Shown: positions 1 through 7,540 of the stretch, in pieces
Numbering within the stretch: position 1 is the stretch's first letter
Layout of the letters: each line of letters begins with the position of its first letter
Assembly (NCBI GenBank): GCA_016178045.1
Contig: JACOUE010000067.1
Span: 1 to 56,592 of the forward strand
Source of the DNA: Chloroflexota bacterium
GTDB taxonomy: Bacteria > Chloroflexota > Dehalococcoidia > SM23-28-2 > JACOUE01
Length of the DNA stretch: 56,592 nucleotides
Reading direction: 5' to 3'
Notes under the pieces: generated by a model
Databases searched by the model: none
Told to the model about the DNA's origin: nothing
The model's input: only the letters and a program-made list of their open reading frames with translations
Translations under genes and position numbers: made by a program

Positions 1-3000
1 TCGGCCTTCGCTTCGCTCAGGCGACCCTTCGACAGGCTCAGGGCGAGCGGAGCGGTTCCGCTCGGCGAAGGCGCGCTGGATGGCTACGGCGCACTGGAGG
101 GCGCGGCGGGCGCTCTGGAAGGCCACCATGAAGCCGTCCCCCTCCGACTTCACCTCGAAGCCGTCGTGGGCCGCTACCTGCTGGCGGACCAGGGCGTTGT
201 GGGCCCGCAGGACCTCGACCCAGCGCCGGTCCCCCAGGCGCTCCGTGAGCCTGGCGGAGTCCTCGATGTCCGTGAAGAGGATGGTGACCGTGCCGTCGGG
301 GGCGGCGTGCGGCCTCAGGTCCGGCTTCTCGACGTAGACGGCGGAGGCGACGGCGTCGATGGAGGTCCGGACGTCGGTGGAAGAGAGGCCCTGGGCCTGG
401 AGCTTGAGGGCCAGCGCCCGCTCCACCAGCTTCTTCATCCCCAGCTCCTGGGCGGTACTCAGGGCCTGAGCCAGCAGCTCCAGCGCCTTCTGGCGATCGT
501 CGGGGGCGTCGCGACGCAGCAGCATGTCGGCGTAGCCGTACCGGGTCCAGGCCAGCCGGGGCTTCGCCCCCATCTCCTCGTGGGCCTGGAGGTCGTCCTG
601 GAAGTGCTGTTCTGCCTCTTTCCGCCTGTTCATGGTGGTGGCCAGGGTTCCCAGGTAGCGGGAGATGGGCAGAGCGGCGAAGTCGTCGGCGACGAGCCGC
701 TCGAACTCCTCGCGTGCCTCCGCCTCGCGCCCCTGCTCGGCGTACAGGAAGGCCAGGCCGGTGCGCCAGGCGGGGACCAGGGGGTACTGGGCCACGAAGG
801 CCTTCATGGGCGCCTCCAGCTCTTGCAGGCGGCCCTGCTCCCGGCGCAGCAGGTAAGTCTGGACGGCGAACAGCTGAAGGGCGTTGGCGACCTGCCCCCG
901 CTGTCCGAGGGCCAGGGCCTGCTGGGCCAGCCGCTCCCCTTCCTCAAAGCGGCCGTCCAACATGGCGCGCATGCCCCGCATCTGTGCTAGGTTCCACAGA
1001 TGCCACGGCTGGCGGAGCTCCTCGGCCAGCCGGCCGAAGATCTCCAGCTCTGCATCCACCCCGCGTATGTCGCCCAGCTCCAGGTAGTCGAGCAGGCGCC
1101 ACAGATGGGTCCCACCCTCCAGCTCCTTCTCTCCAGCCTCTTCCGCCAGCCTGATCATCTCTTCAGTGGCGGCCAGCCGTTGCTCGACAGTGTCGAGCTC
1201 CCACAGGGCCTGGTGCTTGGCCGTCAGGGCGAAGGCAAGGGCGCCCTTATCGCCCACGCGCCTGGCGACCTCGATGCCCTGGTCGGCCAGAACCAGCCTC
1301 TCCTCCTTGGGCGCCGTGAAATAGAGGCCCATGGCCAGGCGGCCCAGCACGCGCGCCTTGAGGCCGCTGTCCCCGTCGCCCAGGGCCGCGAGCGCCTCGT
1401 GCAGGAGGGCCAGCAGCGGCTCGTCAACGAGGCCGGCCTCAAAGTAGGAGCCGAACCCCACCGCAGCCCGGGCGAGGTGCCGCGCCGAGCCGAGCTTCCG
1501 GGCGACCTCCGCGGCGCGCTGGAACGTCTCGCGGCTGCCGTCGGTGTCCCCCGCCCGCCACTGGGCGTCGCCCAGAGCAAGCAAGAGCTCGCAGCGCCGC
1601 CACTCATCGGGCGGCTCCTTGAGCTCCAGGGCCTGCAGGGCCAGCTCGTAGTGGCCGACGGCCTCTTCGTAGGCCAGGAGAGACATCGCCCGCTCGCCGG
1701 CCCGCCGGGCGTAGTCGACAGCCTTATCCACGTCGCCGCCCTGGGCACCCTCGCAGAAGTGGTAGGCCAGCTCCGCCAGGTAGGGGTCCGGGTTCTTCGC
1801 ATACAGCTCCTCAAGCACGGCACCGACCTGCCGGTGCAGCCGCACGCGGCGGGTGGTGGTGAGCTCCTCGTACAGGGTCTCGCGGATGAGGGCGTGGGTG
1901 AACGTGTAGCGCCCGACGGCCCTGGGCACCTCGCTGATGACGCGGGCGCCCATCGCCTCTTCCAGGGCCTCCAGCAGGCGGTCGCCTGAGACATCGCTGA
2001 CGTGCTCAAGGGCGTCGAGGCCGAACTCGCGGCCGATGACGGAGGCGACGGTCAGGACGCGGTTGCACTCGTCGGACAGGTGGTCCAGGCGCCGCCCCAC
2101 GACTTCCCGAACGCTCTGGGGGATGGTGACGCTCCAGGACTTCACCGCCTCGGGCTGCTCCAGGCGGCCGTCGGCCACCAGGAGGCGCACGATCTCGTTG
2201 ACGAAGAAGGGGTTGCCTTCTGTCTCTTTGTAGACGGCTTCCACCAGCGACTCGGGCGGCGCGCGGCCGGCCGTCAGCTCAATGAAGCGGGCGACGTCGT
2301 GCTCGCTGAGCCCGCGGAGGAGGATACGTTGGCTGAGGCCCTCGCGGTTGAGCTCGGCCAGGGTCTGGGACAGCGGGTGGTGCCGCCTCACCTCGACGTC
2401 GCGGTAGGTGGCCAGGACCATTAGGCGGGCGCCCCTCATCTCTCGCGCCAGGAACTGCAACAGGAGCAGCGACGGCTTGTCCGCCCAGTGCAGGTCGTCC
2501 AGGACCAGAACGATGGGATGGCGCTTGCTGGCGCTCCGTAAGAACGTGGTAACGCTATCGAAGAGACGGAAGCGGGCCTGCTCCGGCTCCAGGGTCGGCG
2601 GCGTGGGCAGGCCGGGGAGGCGCTCCCGCACCTCCGACACCACCTGAGCGATGTCGGCGGCGCCGGGCCCCATGTCCGACATGAGGTCTTTGGGGTCGCG
2701 GTCGTAGGCGTAGGAGCGGATCACCTGGACCCACGGCCAGTAGGCGGGGGCGCCCTCGCCCTCGTAGCAGCGGCCCCAGAGGACCTGGACGCCGCGGAGG
2801 CGGGCGTAGGTGGCCAGTTCCTCCGCCGTGCGGGTCTTGCCGATTCCCGGCTCGCCCACCAGCATCAGGAGACGCCCGTGGGCCGAGAGGGCGTCCTCCA
2901 GCCCGGCCCGCAGTTCGTCCAGCTCCTTCTCGCGGCCGACGAATACGCCGCCGGCCAAGCGGTCCAACGGGTTCGCCTCCTCCTGGACAACTCGCTCGGC

Positions 3001-4035
3001 GACGGTCGAAGCCGTAGAGGCGATGGCGGACAGGGCCTGGCGGACGGCGGCGGCCCTCTCCGGGCGCTCCTCCGGCGTCTTGGCCAGCAGGCGCAGGATC
3101 AGAGCCTCAAGGGCGCGGGGGATCTCCGGGTTGTGCCAGGAGGGGGCGACAGGGGCGGTGTTGATGTGCTGGGAGATGATAGCGACGGCGTCGTCGCCGA
3201 GGAAGGGGGGACGTCCGGTGACGATCTCGTACAGCACGCAGCCCAGGGAGTAGAGGTCGCCGCGGGCGTCGGAGGCGCGGCCCAGGGCCTGCTCCGGCGG
3301 CATGTAGGCGACGGTGCCCACCATCATGCCGGCCATGGTGAGGCGGGAGCGGTCCAGGGCGATGGCGAGGCCGAAGTCGCCCAGCTTGGCCGTGCCGTCC
3401 GTGGCGAGCCAGACGTTGCCCGGCTTCAGGTCCCGGTGGACGATGCCCCGGCCGTGGGCGTGTTCCAGGGCCTGGCAGACCTCGTCGGCGACGCGCAGGG
3501 CCTGGTCCAGGGGCAGGCGACGATTCTCGGCCTGCGCCAGCCGGCCCTCGAGGTCGCCTCCGGCCATGTGCTGGCTGACGATGTAGGGCTGGCCGTCCTC
3601 CTCGCCGATGTCGTACACGGTGACGACGTTGGGGTGGTCGCCCAGGCGGCCCATGGCCTGGGCCTCGCGGCGCACGCGCACAAGGCCAGCCTCATCAAGC
3701 CCCTCCGTCTTGATGAGGGCGAACGCCACGTCCCGGTCGAGGCGGGTGTCATGCGCCAGGTAGACGCGTTTCTTGCCGCCTTCGCCCAGGAAGCTCCGCA
3801 CTTGATAGCGGCCGGAGCTGAAGGCGGCGGGCAGGGTGGGAGAGGGCCGGGGGGTGGGGGTGCGCGTCGCGGTTGCTACCAGGGGCTGACCGCAGGCGCC
3901 GCAGAATTTGTGGCCGCGGGGGTTGGAGGCGCTGCAGGCGGGACAGGCGGTGGAGTCAGCTAAGGGGGTGCCGCATTCGCCGCAGAAAACTGCGCCTTCT
4001 CGATTTTGGTAACCGCAGGAGGGGCAGAGCACCAT
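1..4035 (-). CDS. Zinc ribbon - Ser/Thr kinase - AAA ATPase - TPR - adenylate/guanylate cyclase (3' end outside window)
   Basis: The reading frame is open from ATG at 4035 to the window edge, 1345 codons, and has no stop. The N-terminus has two CxxC zinc-ribbon knuckles (CPSCG, CGECG, then CPAC, CGACG; residues 4-48). A Hanks-type kinase follows: GEGG loop near residue 85, HRDLKPGN near 197, DFGLA near 222. Next come a Walker A motif GEPGIGKT near 395 in an AAA/NB-ARC-like ATPase, helical TPR-like repeats to about 1200, and a class III cyclase starting at VTILFTDIEDSA near 1245. The architecture is that of a large cytoplasmic signalling protein that could phosphorylate targets and make cyclic nucleotide; no substrate is evident. 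A palindromic repeat adds RPEPVEG in frame at the cut end. It diverges from imuB across 122 bp. A weak GGGGA lies just before the ATG. Confidence 0.88.
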   Translation of the reverse strand, partial: MVLCPSCGYQNREGAVFCGECGTPLADSTACPACSASNPRGHKFCGACGQPLVATATRTPTPRPSPTLPAAFSSGRYQVRSFLGEGGKKRVYLAHDTRLDRDVAFALIKTEGLDEAGLVRVRREAQAMGRLGDHPNVVTVYDIGEEDGQPYIVSQHMAGGDLEGRLAQAENRRLPLDQALRVADEVCQALEHAHGRGIVHRDLKPGNVWLATDGTAKLGDFGLAIALDRSRLTMAGMMVGTVAYMPPEQALGRASDARGDLYSLGCVLYEIVTGRPPFLGDDAVAIISQHINTAPVAPSWHNPEIPRALEALILRLLAKTPEERPERAAAVRQALSAIASTASTVAERVVQEEANPLDRLAGGVFVGREKELDELRAGLEDALSAHGRLLMLVGEPGIGKTRTAEELATYARLRGVQVLWGRCYEGEGAPAYWPWVQVIRSYAYDRDPKDLMSDMGPGAADIAQVVSEVRERLPGLPTPPTLEPEQARFRLFDSVTTFLRSASKRHPIVLVLDDLHWADKPSLLLLQFLAREMRGARLMVLATYRDVEVRRHHPLSQTLAELNREGLSQRILLRGLSEHDVARFIELTAGRAPPESLVEAVYKETEGNPFFVNEIVRLLVADGRLEQPEAVKSWSVTIPQSVREVVGRRLDHLSDECNRVLTVASVIGREFGLDALEHVSDVSGDRLLEALEEAMGARVISEVPRAVGRYTFTHALIRETLYEELTTTRRVRLHRQVGAVLEELYAKNPDPYLAELAYHFCEGAQGGDVDKAVDYARRAGERAMSLLAYEEAVGHYELALQALELKEPPDEWRRCELLLALGDAQWRAGDTDGSRETFQRAAEVARKLGSARHLARAAVGFGSYFEAGLVDEPLLALLHEALAALGDGDSGLKARVLGRLAMGLYFTAPKEERLVLADQGIEVARRVGDKGALAFALTAKHQALWELDTVEQRLAATEEMIRLAEEAGEKELEGGTHLWRLLDYLELGDIRGVDAELEIFGRLAEELRQPWHLWNLAQMRGMRAMLDGRFEEGERLAQQALALGQRGQVANALQLFAVQTYLLRREQGRLQELEAPMKAFVAQYPLVPAWRTGLAFLYAEQGREAEAREEFERLVADDFAALPISRYLGTLATTMNRRKEAEQHFQDDLQAHEEMGAKPRLAWTRYGYADMLLRRDAPDDRQKALELLAQALSTAQELGMKKLVERALALKLQAQGLSSTDVRTSIDAVASAVYVEKPDLRPHAAPDGTVTILFTDIEDSARLTERLGDRRWVEVLRAHNALVRQQVAAHDGFEVKSEGDGFMVAFQSARRALQCAVAIQRAFAERNRSARPEPVEGSPERSEGR
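25..50. repeat. TTCGACAGGCTCAGGGC-type repeat inside the cyclase domain
   Basis: This copy shares the core CCTTCGACAGGCTCAGGGC with copies near 35961 and 37294. It is read in frame here and encodes ARPEPVEG. It lies in the middle of the cyclase fold, apparently in a loop. Confidence 0.8.
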
Positions 4036-4105
4036 TTTTCCCCGCAGGACAAGACCATGTTGGCGCTAAAGTCACAGGTTGTCAACGGTATTCGCCGGAA
4101 GGTGG

Positions 4106-4135
4106 TTGACAAAAAGAACATTAGTTCTATATACT
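4106..4135 (+). promoter_or_regulatory. imuB promoter
   Basis: TTGACA at 4106-4111 and TATACT at 4130-4135 are separated by 18 bp. This is a near-consensus sigma-70 promoter 22 bp before the imuB ATG. AGGAGG at 4144-4149 is the ribosome-binding site. Confidence 0.85.
4115..4128. promoter_or_regulatory. LexA/SOS-type operator
   Basis: The palindrome AGAACATTAGTTCT contains GAAC-N4-GTTC, the LexA box type known from Bacillus and actinobacteria. It lies wholly between the -35 and -10 hexamers, so a bound repressor would block polymerase. The gene downstream belongs to a classic SOS mutagenesis family, which supports the reading. That this organism's LexA uses this box is inferred. Confidence 0.75.
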
Positions 4136-4157
4136 ATCAGGTCAGGAGGGCTGCCCC

Positions 4158-5345
4158 ATGGTCATCGCCTGCCTGCACGTCCCCCGCTTTGCCGTAGAGG
4201 CCGAACGCCAGCGCCGGCAGGACACCGCCTCCCGCCTCCTCCTCATCGGCGATTCCACCGTGTTCGACTGCTCCTTGGGCGCCGAGGCGTCGGGAGTGCG
4301 GCGGGGGATGCGGATGTCGGAGGCGATCGGCCTCTGCCATCGAGCGGTGGTGCTCGCTCCCGACCAGCCCCACTACCAGCGCCGCTTTGACGAGGTGCTG
4401 GACTTCTTGGAGGGCGCGAGTCCGGCAGTGGAAGGGCAAAGCCTGGGCACCGGCTACTTCTCCCTCAGCGGGCTGCCCGGGGAGCCGGCTATCCTCGCCG
4501 GGGAGGTGATCGCCGGGCTGCACCGCCGGCTCGGCTTCATGGCCGCGATAGGTGTGGCGAACGGCAAGTTCCCCGCCCGGGTGGCGGCACAGACCGCGCG
4601 GCCGGGCCTGGCGAAGGTGGTGCCGCCGGGAGGGGAGGCCGCCTTCCTGGCGCCCCTGCTCGTCGACCACCTGCCCGCCGGTGAATCGATGCGCTGGCGG
4701 CTGGCCCTCCTGGGCCTGGAGACGATGGGCGATTTGGCCCGGCTGCCCCTGGGGGCGTTCCAGTCGCAGTTCGGGCCGGAGGGCAGGCGCTGCTGGGAGC
4801 TGGCCCGGGGGACCGACAGCGAGCCGCTGCTGCCGCGGGTGCGGGAGGAGACGGTGGTACGACGGCTCCAGCTGCCGGCGGCCGCCGTCACCCTGGAGGC
4901 GATCCTGGCGGGGGTGGAGCGGCTGGTCTACGCCGCCTACGGCAGCCCTGATCGCCGGGCGCGCTGGGTGCGGAAGGCGGTGGTGCGGGGGGTGGTGGAC
5001 GGCCCGGACGGGCAGGCCGGCGGCAGCTGGGAGGTCGCCGTCCCCTTCCGGGAGGCGCTCTCGGACCCCCGCGACGCCTGGTTCGCGGTCAAGAGCGCGG
5101 TCTCGCGGCGCCCGCCGCCGCGGCCGGTGGAGGAGCTGGAGGTGGAGCTGGTGGGGCTGAGCGGGGAGTCGGGCAAGCAGGCCGGAATGTTCGAGAGCAA
5201 GGGCAGGCTATGGCGGCAGGTGGAGGAGGCCGTGCGGCAGCTCAAAGCCCAGCACGGTCAGAGCCCGATAGGAAAGGTGGTGGAAGTAGAGCCGTGGTCG
5301 CGGATACCGGAGCGGCGGGCGGCGCTGGTCGAATACGAGCCCTAA
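4158..5345 (+). CDS. imuB: ImuB-like Y-family DNA polymerase homologue, probably catalytically inactive
   Basis: The 395-residue protein aligns by eye with the ImuB branch of Y-family polymerases. These act in the translesion mutasome as an adaptor linking DnaE2 to the sliding clamp. The N-terminal acidic motif of active enzymes (DxD) reads CLHVPRF (residues 5-11), and the SxDE motif reads SLGTGYFSLSG, so the metal-binding acids are missing, as known for ImuB. QAGMF at 341-345 could be a clamp-binding peptide (inference). ATG at 4158 has AGGAGG eight bases upstream. The gene overlaps a DUF6504-like ORF, and dnaE2 lies 2.2 kb downstream. The promoter carries an SOS-type box, so damage induction is likely. 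Confidence 0.85.
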   Translation: MVIACLHVPRFAVEAERQRRQDTASRLLLIGDSTVFDCSLGAEASGVRRGMRMSEAIGLCHRAVVLAPDQPHYQRRFDEVLDFLEGASPAVEGQSLGTGYFSLSGLPGEPAILAGEVIAGLHRRLGFMAAIGVANGKFPARVAAQTARPGLAKVVPPGGEAAFLAPLLVDHLPAGESMRWRLALLGLETMGDLARLPLGAFQSQFGPEGRRCWELARGTDSEPLLPRVREETVVRRLQLPAAAVTLEAILAGVERLVYAAYGSPDRRARWVRKAVVRGVVDGPDGQAGGSWEVAVPFREALSDPRDAWFAVKSAVSRRPPPRPVEELEVELVGLSGESGKQAGMFESKGRLWRQVEEAVRQLKAQHGQSPIGKVVEVEPWSRIPERRAALVEYEP

Positions 5346-5581
5346 ACCGCCCGCGGCCGGTCAGGGTGGAGGCCGGCGAGGACGGACGGCCTATCGCCGT
5401 CTGGCTCTCCGGGTGCCGCTACACTGTTGAGGCGGTGCTGGAGACCTGGCGCATCGACGACGAGTGGTGGCGGCCGCGGCCGGTCTCGAGGGCGTACTAC
5501 TCGCTGCTGCTGGAGGACGGGCGGACGGTGACGGTATACCGGGATCTGGTGAAGGCGGCGTGGTTCAAACAGGAATATTGA
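5294..5581 (+). CDS. DUF6504-like small protein, partner of ImuB/DnaE2
   Basis: The C-terminal 75 residues contain a compact basic and aromatic domain (WRIDDEWWRPRPVSRAYYSLLL...) of the kind found next to imuB/dnaE2 in actinobacteria and Chloroflexota (DUF6504, from memory). Its molecular role is unknown. The start is uncertain: GTG at 5294, after an AAGGTGGTGG stretch, overlaps imuB by 52 bp; GTG at 5366 would trim it to the conserved core. Either way it is probably translationally coupled to imuB. A damaged partial copy of this gene lies at 6096-6160. Confidence 0.7.
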   Translation: MVADTGAAGGAGRIRALNRPRPVRVEAGEDGRPIAVWLSGCRYTVEAVLETWRIDDEWWRPRPVSRAYYSLLLEDGRTVTVYRDLVKAAWFKQEY

Positions 5582-5610
5582 GTTTGGCCGGCAGCACCGC
5601 GGCGGGCGGA

Positions 5611-6015
5611 CTACTGGCCGGTGAAGTTCACGTCCGTCACCTGCCAGTCGCCGTCCTGGCCGGTGAGGGTCAGCTCCCAGCTCGCTTCTGTGGCGTAGAT
5701 GCCGATCGAGATGGTGGCTGTGTCGCCGTTCACCTGGGGCTGGTCGCTGAGGAAGCACACCTTACCCACGGTCTCTGCGATGATCTGCCCGGCCTCATCC
5801 TCGGTCCCGGCCGCGTTCACCTGGTCGGCGATGGCGTCGCAGGTGAGGGGGTCGGTGAGGCTGAAGGTGTCGCTGTCGAGGCCGGTGGCGCCGACATAGG
5901 AGGATACGGCGTCGGTGATGTCCTGGAGAGTGGCGGTCTGCCGCCCTCCCTCCCCGTCGCAGGCGAGAAAGAGGAAGGCGGCGGCGAGGGACAGGACAGC
6001 GAGGATCTTTCCCAC
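5611..6015 (-). CDS. Predicted lipoprotein of unknown function
   Basis: The 134-residue product starts MGKILAVLSLAAAFLFLAC, a clear lipoprotein signal peptide with lipobox cysteine. The mature part is acidic with a beta-rich C-terminus (a tryptophan-containing segment near ASWELTLTGQDGDWQVTDV) that could be a small NTF2-like or DUF4878-like fold; I do not recognise the family. GTG at 6015 is preferred because GGAAAGGGG lies six bases before it. An upstream TTG at 6039 would put charged residues ahead of the signal. It is convergent with the DUF6504-like gene and lies between that gene and its partial copy. Confidence 0.75.
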   Translation of the reverse strand: MGKILAVLSLAAAFLFLACDGEGGRQTATLQDITDAVSSYVGATGLDSDTFSLTDPLTCDAIADQVNAAGTEDEAGQIIAETVGKVCFLSDQPQVNGDTATISIGIYATEASWELTLTGQDGDWQVTDVNFTGQ

Positions 6016-6095
6016 GGTAAGCCCCTTTCCTACCCGCAAGCGCCCGTAGTCTAGCAGGAGGATGGAAAGTAAATCAAGGGACGGGCTCAGGCTAC

Positions 6096-6160
6096 ACCTG
6101 GCGCATCCCTGCCTGCCGGCCGGCAGGGACGACGAGTGGTGGCGAAAGCGACCGGTCAGC
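6096..6160 (+). pseudogene. Partial copy of the DUF6504-like gene, split by a 20-bp palindromic insert
   Basis: ACCTGGCGCATC (6096-6107) and GACGACGAGTGGTGG (6128-6142) are identical to contiguous DNA at 5444-5470 in the DUF6504-like gene. Here they are separated by exactly 20 extra bases, CCTGCCTGCCGGCCGGCAGG (6108-6127), containing a perfect 16-bp palindrome. The encoded motif DDEWWRKRPVSR is recognisable, but the insert shifts the frame. Similarity fades after about 6160. There is no start codon or RBS of its own. Confidence 0.7.
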
Positions 6161-6217
6161 CGGGTGGTGGGCGACGCAAGGATCAGGCTGGAAGGGGTGG
6201 GGTGGGATGGGGTGAGG

Positions 6218-6637
6218 TTATTCTCCTGGTGGCGGTATTACGCCCAGCTGCTGCATCAGGCCCAGTCGGTCAAAAGTCTCCCACAGCTCCGACACTTTGC
6301 CCCCGACCATGCGGAAGATAGCGACCCCCGCGATCTCCACCTCTTTGTTCGTGGGTGCAACGCCCATGAACTCGCCCTGGTGCGTGCCGCGCAGGCTGAA
6401 ACGAATCACCGCCTTGTCTCCTTCGGCGACCGCGTCATCGATGATGTGCTTGAGGTTAGGGAACGCCACGTAGAACCCCTTGGCCAACTCCGCATGGCCC
6501 GCCAGGTCCATGGATGGGAACCCGACGATATGAGCCGTGTAGTTGGGAGCGCACAGGTCGGCTGGCGGTGGACCCTTATGCAGGTCCTGTCCCTCACAGA
6601 AACGACGGGCGATGGCCTTGTTCTCCTCCGCTGACAC
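6218..6637 (-). CDS. SnoaL-like (NTF2-fold) ester cyclase family protein
   Basis: The 139-residue protein has the usual SnoaL-like pattern: N-terminal helix (EENKAIARRFCEGQ), NYTAH, a central DLAGHAELAKGFYVAFPNLK stretch and C-terminal strands GVAIFRMVGGKVSELWETFD. Members are small cytoplasmic NTF2-fold proteins, some of them polyketide cyclases and many uncharacterised; no substrate can be assigned. It stands alone on the minus strand between the DUF6504 remnant and the dnaE2 5' remnant. Upstream on its strand, TGAGGAGGGCC places a good ribosome-binding site before the ATG at 6637. Confidence 0.8.
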   Translation of the reverse strand: MSAEENKAIARRFCEGQDLHKGPPPADLCAPNYTAHIVGFPSMDLAGHAELAKGFYVAFPNLKHIIDDAVAEGDKAVIRFSLRGTHQGEFMGVAPTNKEVEIAGVAIFRMVGGKVSELWETFDRLGLMQQLGVIPPPGE

Positions 6638-6698
6638 TGGCGGCCCTCCTCATGACTCTGCGAGACAGCTTGGTATAAGCATATAGCATGCCCCTGCC

Positions 6699-6793
6699 AT
6701 GATGTCCAACTACGCCGAACTCCACGCCCACTCCAACTTCTCCTTCCTCGAGGGCGCCTCGCACATCGAGGAGCTGGTGCTGCGGGCGCGGGA
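6699..6793 (+). pseudogene. 5' stub of a dnaE2 gene
   Basis: The stub encodes MMSNYAELHAHSNFSFLEG... for about 31 residues. This is the same PHP-domain start as the complete dnaE2 at 7541, with a shared uninterrupted block CACTCCAACTTCTCCTTCC and beyond. Homology stops at 6793, two bases before the vapC stop codon. The copies differ at several positions, so this is an older or foreign allele rather than a fresh duplication. The true frame is open only because it runs antisense through vapC. Confidence 0.85.
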
Positions 6794-6794
6794 G

Positions 6795-7220
6795 CTACTG
6801 AGGCCCCGCCGCCGACAGCCATTCTACGGGGACGACGCCTTCGACCTGGCTGAAGTCGGGGTCGCCGGTGACGACAGGGGCAGCCAGACGCTGGGCCAGG
6901 GCAGCGGCGAAGCAGTCAGCGTAGCCGATGCCGCTGACTGCTTTAAGCGATCCGGCCATCAGAGCCAACTCCAAGTCCACGTCCGCTATCTCCACGCCGA
7001 ATTCTTCCACCCGTCCCAGCATCTCGTGCGCGTGCTCCAGTCCACGCTCTCGAATCGCCCGATAAAAGACTTCGCCAAGGTTCACCGTAGTGATACTCAA
7101 GGCGATCTCGCCAGCCCGGGCCTGCTCGAGCAATTCTCGTACACGAGCGCCAGCGGTTTCAGCTCGGAAGAACGCGAGAAGCGCGAAGCTATCCAGGACA
7201 AAGTGTGGTTTATTGATCAC
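6795..7220 (-). CDS. VapC-type PIN-domain toxin (ribonuclease)
   Basis: The 141-residue PIN domain shows the expected acidic residues: Asp in VLDSFALLAFF, Glu in NLGEVFYRA, Asp in GYADCFAAALA and Asp in VTGDPDF. PIN toxins cleave RNA, often tRNA or rRNA, and are neutralised by the partner antitoxin. It overlaps the antitoxin gene upstream by 4 bp (7217-7220), the usual VapBC arrangement. Its stop codon abuts the dnaE2 stub, so the pair sits exactly between two dnaE2 5' ends. Confidence 0.9.
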   Translation of the reverse strand: MINKPHFVLDSFALLAFFRAETAGARVRELLEQARAGEIALSITTVNLGEVFYRAIRERGLEHAHEMLGRVEEFGVEIADVDLELALMAGSLKAVSGIGYADCFAAALAQRLAAPVVTGDPDFSQVEGVVPVEWLSAAGPQ

Positions 7221-7483
7221 GAGAGCGGTCTAGGTGGCGGCAGGTCGCGCTCTTCACGCTCCAGTTCCTCTTGCCGGTCTTCCAGCAGGCCCTTCGTCAT
7301 CGAAGGCCCTCCCTTGAACATCCCGTACGCGGCTGCGATCGGGTCCTTTGCCACAGGGACTATCGCTATGGTGCGCCCGTATTCAATGACGTGCACCCTG
7401 TCTCCCGGCTTGATCCCGTGCCGCTCCCGGATCTCTTTCGGGATCACCACCCAGCCTTTCTTAGAGACTGTCACCGTGGACAT
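7217..7483 (-). CDS. AbrB/SpoVT-fold antitoxin, VapB-type
   Basis: The 88-residue protein begins with a swapped-hairpin AbrB domain (VSKKGWVVIPKEIRERHGIKPGD), which binds DNA and represses its own operon in this family. The charged C-terminal tail (EDRQEELEREERDLPPPRP) is the likely toxin-binding segment. ATG at 7483 lies 57 bp from the dnaE2 ATG on the other strand, so the two genes share a divergent promoter region. Confidence 0.9.
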   Translation of the reverse strand: MSTVTVSKKGWVVIPKEIRERHGIKPGDRVHVIEYGRTIAIVPVAKDPIAAAYGMFKGGPSMTKGLLEDRQEELEREERDLPPPRPLS

Positions 7484-7540
7484 CTGCTCACATCCTGTAA
7501 TACAAAATCAGATCACAGTATAACATAAGCGCAAAACGTT
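7484..7540. promoter_or_regulatory. Divergent vapB / dnaE2 promoter region
   Basis: This AT-rich gap holds TATAAC at 7519-7524, a plausible -10 for dnaE2, and TATACTGTG on the opposite strand for vapBC. I see no GAAC-N4-GTTC box here, unlike at imuB. If VapB autoregulates this gap, dnaE2 expression could be tied to it; that is inference. Confidence 0.45.

Noticed and set aside
4556-4572. A second GAAC...GTTC sequence inside imuB
   Set aside because: The spacer is five bases rather than four and it lies in the coding region far from a promoter.
6062-6634. A 190-codon plus-strand frame beginning with the DUF6504-like motif
   Set aside because: Only the first 35 codons resemble DUF6504; the rest is antisense to the SnoaL-like gene, so it is a remnant and not a fusion protein.
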